A program made the translations under genes and the position numbers. The notes under the pieces are model-generated. The model was not told the DNA's origin and ran no database searches. It saw only the letters and a program-made list of their open reading frames with translations. From Verrucomicrobiia bacterium (GTDB lineage Bacteria; Verrucomicrobiota; Verrucomicrobiia; Limisphaerales; Palsa-1400), in the NCBI GenBank assembly GCA_025934545.1, contig JAICXV010000083.1, positions 1-7,755 of the forward strand: a stretch of 7,755 bases of DNA, in the 5' to 3' direction. How positions within the stretch are numbered: the first letter of the stretch is position 1; the number at the start of each line of letters is the position of its first letter. Positions 1-5,084 of this stretch are shown piece after piece.

Positions 1-1127
<1,127 letters not shown>

Positions 1128-1160
1128 GTCTTAAATAATTAAGAGGAACCGAAGAAACGG

Positions 1161-1190
1161 CCCCGGCACGCAAGTGCCGGGGTTTTTGTT
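1161..1190 (+). terminator. Intrinsic terminator of groEL
   Basis: A perfect 9-bp GC-rich stem, CCCCGGCAC (1161-1169) with GTGCCGGGG (1174-1182), is closed by a GCAA (GNRA-type) tetraloop and followed at once by TTTTTGTT. It lies 34 nt past the groEL stop codon. On the opposite strand the hairpin is not followed by a T run, so it should act only on + strand transcripts. The next gene begins only about 16 nt after the T tract. Confidence 0.93.
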
Positions 1191-1205
1191 TCCTGGAAAG
1201 TTACT

Positions 1206-3770
1206 ATGACGCGAGCTTTGATTGCACTGTGCGTAAATTGTGTTTACTCCTTTGGCATGCGCCCAGTGTTCGTTGCCAGCGTGTTGCTCGCCTGTACCTT
1301 TCGTGTCCCTGCCGAAGAAAGCAAAGACCTCGCCCCATCGGCACTGAAATATGGCGAGGCGATGGTGCAACACTGGCTGGCCGTTGATTTGGCGCAACAA
1401 GTCGAACGGGCGGCGTTTTATCATCCGCGGAAAACAAATAGCGAAATCGATCAACTTACGGCCGCGCTTTCGCAAACCGAAGAGCAACTCGACCAGGCGC
1501 GCTCGCTCTACAAGAAGCTCTACAAAAAAGAAGTCACCGGCCATCTCGACGCGCTCGACGAATTGCTGAATGCAGCGAGCGCGCGTGATGTGCAAAATGC
1601 GCAACAGGCCGAGGCGTTGCTGACGCGCATCGGACAGAAAGTCGCGGGCAACAAATTCAAAGCGTTGCCCATTACCAACGACGAGCTTGCTCCGGCGTGG
1701 AGTCCGAAACTGATTGGAAAAGATTTTAAACCGAAACGAATCATCTTCGGAAGCACCGGTCAATTCGGCGATGACCGCACCTTGCCGCTGCGTTTCGATT
1801 TCGGCAGCAGTGACTACGGGGCGCATCTCACCATGGATGCACCCGGCCACTTGTCGATTCCGGAAAAGCGCCGCGACAGAACGGATTCGGTTTATACGTG
1901 GTTAGAAAAAAATCACGAGGGCTACCACTATTGGGCGGGCGTTTATAACAACCAGAACACTTACGTCGCGCAATGGTTTCTCAAACAACACACCAATGAT
2001 GACCTTTGGATGCGACTGATTGATGGCAAAATTCCCTCTCGCGGCGAGTGGGCTCAGGTCAATATCTGGAATCCCGATATCCAAAGTTTCCTGACGAATT
2101 ATTGCGAAACCCAGGGCCGCACGTTTCGCGATGATCCGTTTTTGGTTTGTTATGATTACACCGGCGAACCGCATCCGTTCGGATCCCAACCGCCCGGCCA
2201 ACCGCAATATAGTGGTTACAACGACAGCGCCGTGGCCGCTTTTCACGATTACCTGCGAAAGAAATTCAAAACGATCGAGCATCTGAACCACGAGTGGGAA
2301 AGTTCATATAAAGATTTCGATTCCATTCAACCGCCGCCCGACCCGTACGTAACGCTCGAAGCAAAAGCGACTCCGCTGAGCTATGAATTTCGGTTGTTCC
2401 GACGCGACAGTCATACTGCACTTTGGAAACGCGTCTACGATGCGTATCGAAAAGGTGACCCACACAAACCCATCGAAGCAAATGTCAGCCAATACATGAG
2501 CGGCTGGCCCGTCGAAGGGCTCGACGCGTATGGTATGCAGAAGGCGGGCGTGGCCGATTGGATCGACATGCACATGAACAATTTCCCGCCCAATCTCGCC
2601 GAGCAGATCTATCTCTACAGTATTTGTCGGCTGACCGGAAAAGTTCCCGTGCAATTCGAATACATCTGGAGCTTCCCGCGCAATAAAGCGGCGCCCTTCG
2701 ACGACAATAGCGAATCGGATTTCCGCGCCACGTGCACCGCAAGTGTCTGGCGCAATCTGGTTTGGGGCAAAAAGGCGTTGGTGTTCTTCGATTTCTATTA
2801 CGACTGGCCGGCGTATCACAACGCCTTCTTTGATCGCGATGTTGGCTATTCCATCCTGCGCCCGTCTGGCTGCGTCGTGCCGGTGACGAAAAGGAAAATG
2901 CTGCGGTTTAATGATCTGTTGATGAAAACCGAAGTGGCCACACCTCCCATCATCGTTCTGCAACCGGACGCATCGGTTTGGAATAGTCCTGCGCTTCATC
3001 CCAACCAGAGCTTCAGCCATCACATCAACGTCGCACTGCATGGCATTCACAACGTGCTCTTTCCGAAAAATTATCCGTTCCTTTACGTGCCCGAAAATGC
3101 GGTGTTGGAAGACCACTATGATCTCAGCAGGCACAAAGTCATCATACTACCCGACGCTCCGTATCTGTCGCCCGAGATGACCGACAAATTGCTCGCCTGG
3201 GTGAAACGCGGTGGCACACTCATCGCCTATGGCGTGCCCGGCATTTGGACACCATACGGCAAAGATGACATGCGGCTGGTGACAACCGTTTTCGGAAAAT
3301 CGGAAGTGCACGACACTCAACCTGGAAAATGGAAATGGAATTGGAACCTCACACAACCAACTGCAAATGTTCAAGTCATCAAAGATGGCGAAAATTTAAA
3401 GGGTGCATTCGCGACCTACGGCAAAGGCAAAGTGCTGGTTGCGCCGACAGGATTCGAAGGCGCAATGAGCGCGCCGTTCTTCCGCGCAATTGATACAGCA
3501 ATCGGCGACCGGCCTGCGGCCTGTTCGCACGGCAAGTTTGAATTGGTTCTACGCGAGGACAAACACGGCCATCGCTACCTGTTTGTTCTCAATCCGCACA
3601 CCCGCGAAGTCGCACAGGAAGATGTCGAGTTGGCAGGAGATTATACGCGCTGTCTCGACTTGGGCGTTGGTTCCGGTGTCCCGGTCTCGCTATCACACAG
3701 CGAAAAAAACACGAGGCTTACGCTGCGACTGGCGCCGGGCGAAGGAACGGCTCTCGAATTGATCCGCTGA
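1206..3770 (+). CDS. Exported GH42-like glycoside hydrolase (beta-galactosidase family, trimerisation-like domain)
   Basis: Probable exported clan GH-A glycosidase related to family 42 beta-galactosidases, which remove terminal galactose from oligosaccharides; the actual substrate is unknown. 854 residues from the ATG at 1206. An alternative ATG at 1257 (residue 18) gives a cleaner signal peptide: MRPVFVASVLLAC, then a possible VPA|EE cleavage site near residue 36. LLAC is also a loose lipobox (Cys30), so lipid anchoring is possible. Residues ~76-150 are charged and helical, coiled-coil-like. The barrel spans about 170-560: YTGEPH carries the likely acid/base Glu321 (codon 2166-2168), FHDYLRKKFKTIEHLNHEW matches the segment that follows it in GH42, and QFEYIW carries the likely nucleophile Glu485. 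The 164-residue spacing resembles that of known GH42 enzymes. Residues ~575-700 (VIILPDAPYLSPEM, LLAWVKRGGTLIAYG) look like the amidotransferase-fold trimerisation domain, and the last ~80 residues look beta-rich. Oddity: Gly, not the usual clan Asn, precedes Glu321. GGAAAG at 1195-1200 is a weak ribosome site for the 1206 start. Confidence 0.8.
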   Translation: MTRALIALCVNCVYSFGMRPVFVASVLLACTFRVPAEESKDLAPSALKYGEAMVQHWLAVDLAQQVERAAFYHPRKTNSEIDQLTAALSQTEEQLDQARSLYKKLYKKEVTGHLDALDELLNAASARDVQNAQQAEALLTRIGQKVAGNKFKALPITNDELAPAWSPKLIGKDFKPKRIIFGSTGQFGDDRTLPLRFDFGSSDYGAHLTMDAPGHLSIPEKRRDRTDSVYTWLEKNHEGYHYWAGVYNNQNTYVAQWFLKQHTNDDLWMRLIDGKIPSRGEWAQVNIWNPDIQSFLTNYCETQGRTFRDDPFLVCYDYTGEPHPFGSQPPGQPQYSGYNDSAVAAFHDYLRKKFKTIEHLNHEWESSYKDFDSIQPPPDPYVTLEAKATPLSYEFRLFRRDSHTALWKRVYDAYRKGDPHKPIEANVSQYMSGWPVEGLDAYGMQKAGVADWIDMHMNNFPPNLAEQIYLYSICRLTGKVPVQFEYIWSFPRNKAAPFDDNSESDFRATCTASVWRNLVWGKKALVFFDFYYDWPAYHNAFFDRDVGYSILRPSGCVVPVTKRKMLRFNDLLMKTEVATPPIIVLQPDASVWNSPALHPNQSFSHHINVALHGIHNVLFPKNYPFLYVPENAVLEDHYDLSRHKVIILPDAPYLSPEMTDKLLAWVKRGGTLIAYGVPGIWTPYGKDDMRLVTTVFGKSEVHDTQPGKWKWNWNLTQPTANVQVIKDGENLKGAFATYGKGKVLVAPTGFEGAMSAPFFRAIDTAIGDRPAACSHGKFELVLREDKHGHRYLFVLNPHTREVAQEDVELAGDYTRCLDLGVGSGVPVSLSHSEKNTRLTLRLAPGEGTALELIR

Positions 3771-3776
3771 GTTTTC

Positions 3777-3818
3777 ATTGTCCTTTTGACAATTGTGAGC
3801 GACGTTTTCTGGAAACGT
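3777..3818 (+). other. Two small tandem hairpins between the glycosidase and permease genes
   Basis: In the 61-nt gap, ATTGTC (3777-3782) pairs with GACAAT (3788-3793) across CTTTT. Nine bases further on, ACGTTT (3802-3807) pairs with AAACGT (3813-3818) across TCTGG. Neither is followed by a T run, so they are poor intrinsic terminators, and read-through from the glycosidase into the permease is plausible. The second hairpin sits just upstream of the presumed ribosome site AAAGGGA (3822-3828). Six-bp stems are short, and chance is a fair explanation. Confidence 0.3.
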
Positions 3819-3831
3819 TGGAAAGGGAACA

Positions 3832-4905
3832 ATGGCTTCGGGCATTCCAATATTGCCGTCAAACGTCGGACCGGAAAATCCGGAGCGCGATGAATTTGTA
3901 CGCCGCATCTGGATTGTCGTCTTCCTGGTTCTTGGAATCAGCGCGTTTATTTTTGTTTTTTTCAGCGCGACCAACATTTTTTTGATGACCTTTGCCGGCG
4001 CGCTGCTCGCAATTTTTTTGCGCAGCCTCGCAAGAATTGTCCATCGGCGGACCGGCATTGCCGCGCATTGGGCGGTGTTGCTCGTGTTAGTTTTGCTCGC
4101 GGCGATTGTCGCCGGCGCGTGTTGGGCGGCGGCGACACCGGCGTCGGAACAATTCGATGAACTTTCGCGCGAAGTGCCCGCCGCCATCAATCAATTGCAA
4201 CAGCAACTGATGCAAAGCAAAGCCGGCCGATTCGTGATGGAACGCGCGGGGACGGCGACAATTGAAACGCACGCTCTGACGCAGCATCTCGGAAGTTTCT
4301 TTTCACTCACGGTTGAAGGTGTGGTCGGAATATTTGTGATCCTTTTCGCCGGAATCTTTTTTGCGCTGGATCCCGACCTCTACGTTAACGGCTTTCTGTT
4401 GCTTTTCCCACGACCGCGACGCGCCCGCACGCGCGAGATAATCGACGAGCTCGGTGTAAATTTGCAAAATTGGCTGCTCGGCCAATTCATCGTGATGACC
4501 ATCATCGGCGTGGCAACATGGATTGGCCTGCGGATCATCGGTGTTCCGTTGTCGGGCGTGCTCGGATTAATCGCAGGCGTCCTCGATTTCATTCCTGTCG
4601 TCGGCCCCTGGATTGCGGCGATTCTCGCGGTGCTGCTGGCCGTTGTGAAAGACCCGATCATGGCATTGTGGGTTGTTGTTTTATTTGTCGTCCTTCACTT
4701 TTTGGAAGGTCACGTGCTGATTCCACAAGTGCAAAAATACGCGACGCGTTTGCCTCCGGTTCTCACAATTATTTCGCTGGCACTGTTCGCGAAACTCTTT
4801 GGATTTATGGGTCTGCTCGTTGCGACTCCCCTGCTCGTCGTCGTGGTTATCCTGGTAAAGACGTTATACCGAGAGGACGTTTTGAGAGCAACTGGCACAG
4901 ATTAA
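3832..4905 (+). CDS. AI-2E/PerM-family membrane transporter
   Basis: An inner-membrane protein of the AI-2E transporter (PerM/TqsA/YdiK) family. Members have been linked to autoinducer-2 export, Na+/H+ exchange and other small-molecule efflux, so the name does not fix a substrate. 357 residues is the normal family length. Hydrophobic segments are seen at about 25-46, 47-66, 78-100, 155-179, 214-238, 241-270, 275-290 and 308-342. The polar, Gln-rich stretch 103-150 between the third and fourth is the usual variable loop. Family signatures: LDFIPVVGPWIAAI at 251-264, LEGHVLIPQV at 291-300, and GFMGLLVATPLL at 324-335. The start is supported by AAAGGGA four to five bases upstream, a weak Shine-Dalgarno match. 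It lies 61 nt after the glycosidase stop with no strong terminator between, so the two may share a transcript. The nearest strong terminator downstream is at 5045-5084. No luxS or lsr-like gene is in view to support a quorum-sensing role. Confidence 0.92.
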   Translation: MASGIPILPSNVGPENPERDEFVRRIWIVVFLVLGISAFIFVFFSATNIFLMTFAGALLAIFLRSLARIVHRRTGIAAHWAVLLVLVLLAAIVAGACWAAATPASEQFDELSREVPAAINQLQQQLMQSKAGRFVMERAGTATIETHALTQHLGSFFSLTVEGVVGIFVILFAGIFFALDPDLYVNGFLLLFPRPRRARTREIIDELGVNLQNWLLGQFIVMTIIGVATWIGLRIIGVPLSGVLGLIAGVLDFIPVVGPWIAAILAVLLAVVKDPIMALWVVVLFVVLHFLEGHVLIPQVQKYATRLPPVLTIISLALFAKLFGFMGLLVATPLLVVVVILVKTLYREDVLRATGTD

Positions 4906-4932
4906 GGCAACTTTAACGTTACAGAAGCCTTA

Positions 4933-4958
4933 AATATGTGCGTTTTAGCGCACATATT
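4933..4958. repeat. Perfect 10-bp inverted repeat (hairpin) downstream of the permease
   Basis: AATATGTGCG (4933-4942) and CGCACATATT (4949-4958) are exact reverse complements around a 6-nt TTTTAG loop. It begins 28 nt past the permease stop. There is no T run after it on either strand, so it is not a standard intrinsic terminator. It could protect the 3' end of the transcript, act as a weak terminator, or be an operator-like palindrome. The sequence shows the structure but not its job. Confidence 0.6.
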
Positions 4959-4979
4959 GGTGTTTCGAGGATATTACAG

Positions 4980-5015
4980 TTGACGCGTTTACTATTAGTT
5001 TCTATTCTCGCGTCA
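4980..5015 (+). promoter_or_regulatory. Candidate sigma70-type promoter flanked by an inverted repeat
   Basis: TTGACG (4980-4985; 5 of 6 to the -35 consensus) is followed after exactly 17 bases by TATTCT (5003-5008; 4 of 6 to the -10 consensus). The spacer is AT-rich, and the predicted start is near 5015. A 7-bp inverted repeat, TGACGCG (4981-4987) and CGCGTCA (5009-5015), overlaps the -35 and sits just after the -10, where a dimeric repressor could bind. No protein-coding gene starts downstream on this strand in the window, so the promoter would serve a short RNA. This is inferred from consensus only, and promoter rules in this organism are not known. Confidence 0.4.
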
Positions 5016-5084
5016 TAATTGAGGTTTTTACCTCGGTTCCTCCGGACCCAGTGACAAAGTGCATTGTTGTCACTGGGTCTTTTT
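5015..5084 (+). ncRNA. Candidate ~70-nt small RNA between convergent genes
   Basis: The stretch between the predicted start (about 5015) and the T run of a strong terminator (5080-5084) has the layout of an independent small RNA gene. From 5' to 3' it holds stem A, GAGGT/ACCTC (5021-5025 with 5030-5034, loop TTTT); stem B, GGTTC/GGACC (5035-5039 with 5044-5048, one G-U pair, loop CTCC); and the 13-bp terminator stem (5045-5057 with 5067-5079). Stems A and B abut, and B shares bases 5045-5048 with the terminator, so the two cannot both form fully. TCCTCC at 5038-5043 is complementary to a Shine-Dalgarno core, as in many base-pairing regulatory RNAs. No open reading frame of note lies within it. 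It may instead be just the 3' untranslated end of the permease mRNA, or a 3'-UTR-derived RNA. No known RNA family was recognised. Confidence 0.3.
5045..5084 (+). terminator. Strong intrinsic terminator overlapping the 3' end of the convergent exporter gene
   Basis: GACCCAGTGACAA (5045-5057) and TTGTCACTGGGTC (5067-5079) form a perfect 13-bp stem with a 9-nt loop, followed directly by TTTTT (5080-5084). It is oriented to stop + strand transcription, either from the permease gene (stop at 4905) or from the candidate promoter at 4980. The right arm covers the stop codon (5070-5072) and last codons of the - strand exporter gene, so the terminator is partly coding. On the - strand no T run follows the hairpin, so it should not terminate the exporter transcript efficiently. 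Confidence 0.88.

Noticed and set aside
1129..1144. AT-rich inverted repeat TCTTAA/TTAAGA just after groEL
   Set aside because: Six AT-rich bp are weak, and the strong terminator directly downstream explains transcript ending.
3786..3791. Perfect -35-like TTGACA before the permease gene
   Set aside because: At 16-18 bp spacing there is no acceptable -10 hexamer, and the TTGACA overlaps a small hairpin. Not called as a promoter.
3791..3801. AATTGTGAGCG matches the left half of the E. coli lac operator, close downstream of the glycosidase gene
   Set aside because: Only one half is present, with no symmetric partner, at the end rather than the start of the glycosidase gene, and no LacI-type regulator is in view. 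Best taken as coincidence.
3832..4905. Quorum-sensing (AI-2 export) role for the permease
   Set aside because: The family name is historical and members have varied substrates. No luxS or AI-2 response gene is in the window.
4936..4983. 15-codon open frame starting in the 10-bp hairpin
   Set aside because: No ribosome site, and the ATG is inside a stable stem. Very short frames like this are expected by chance.
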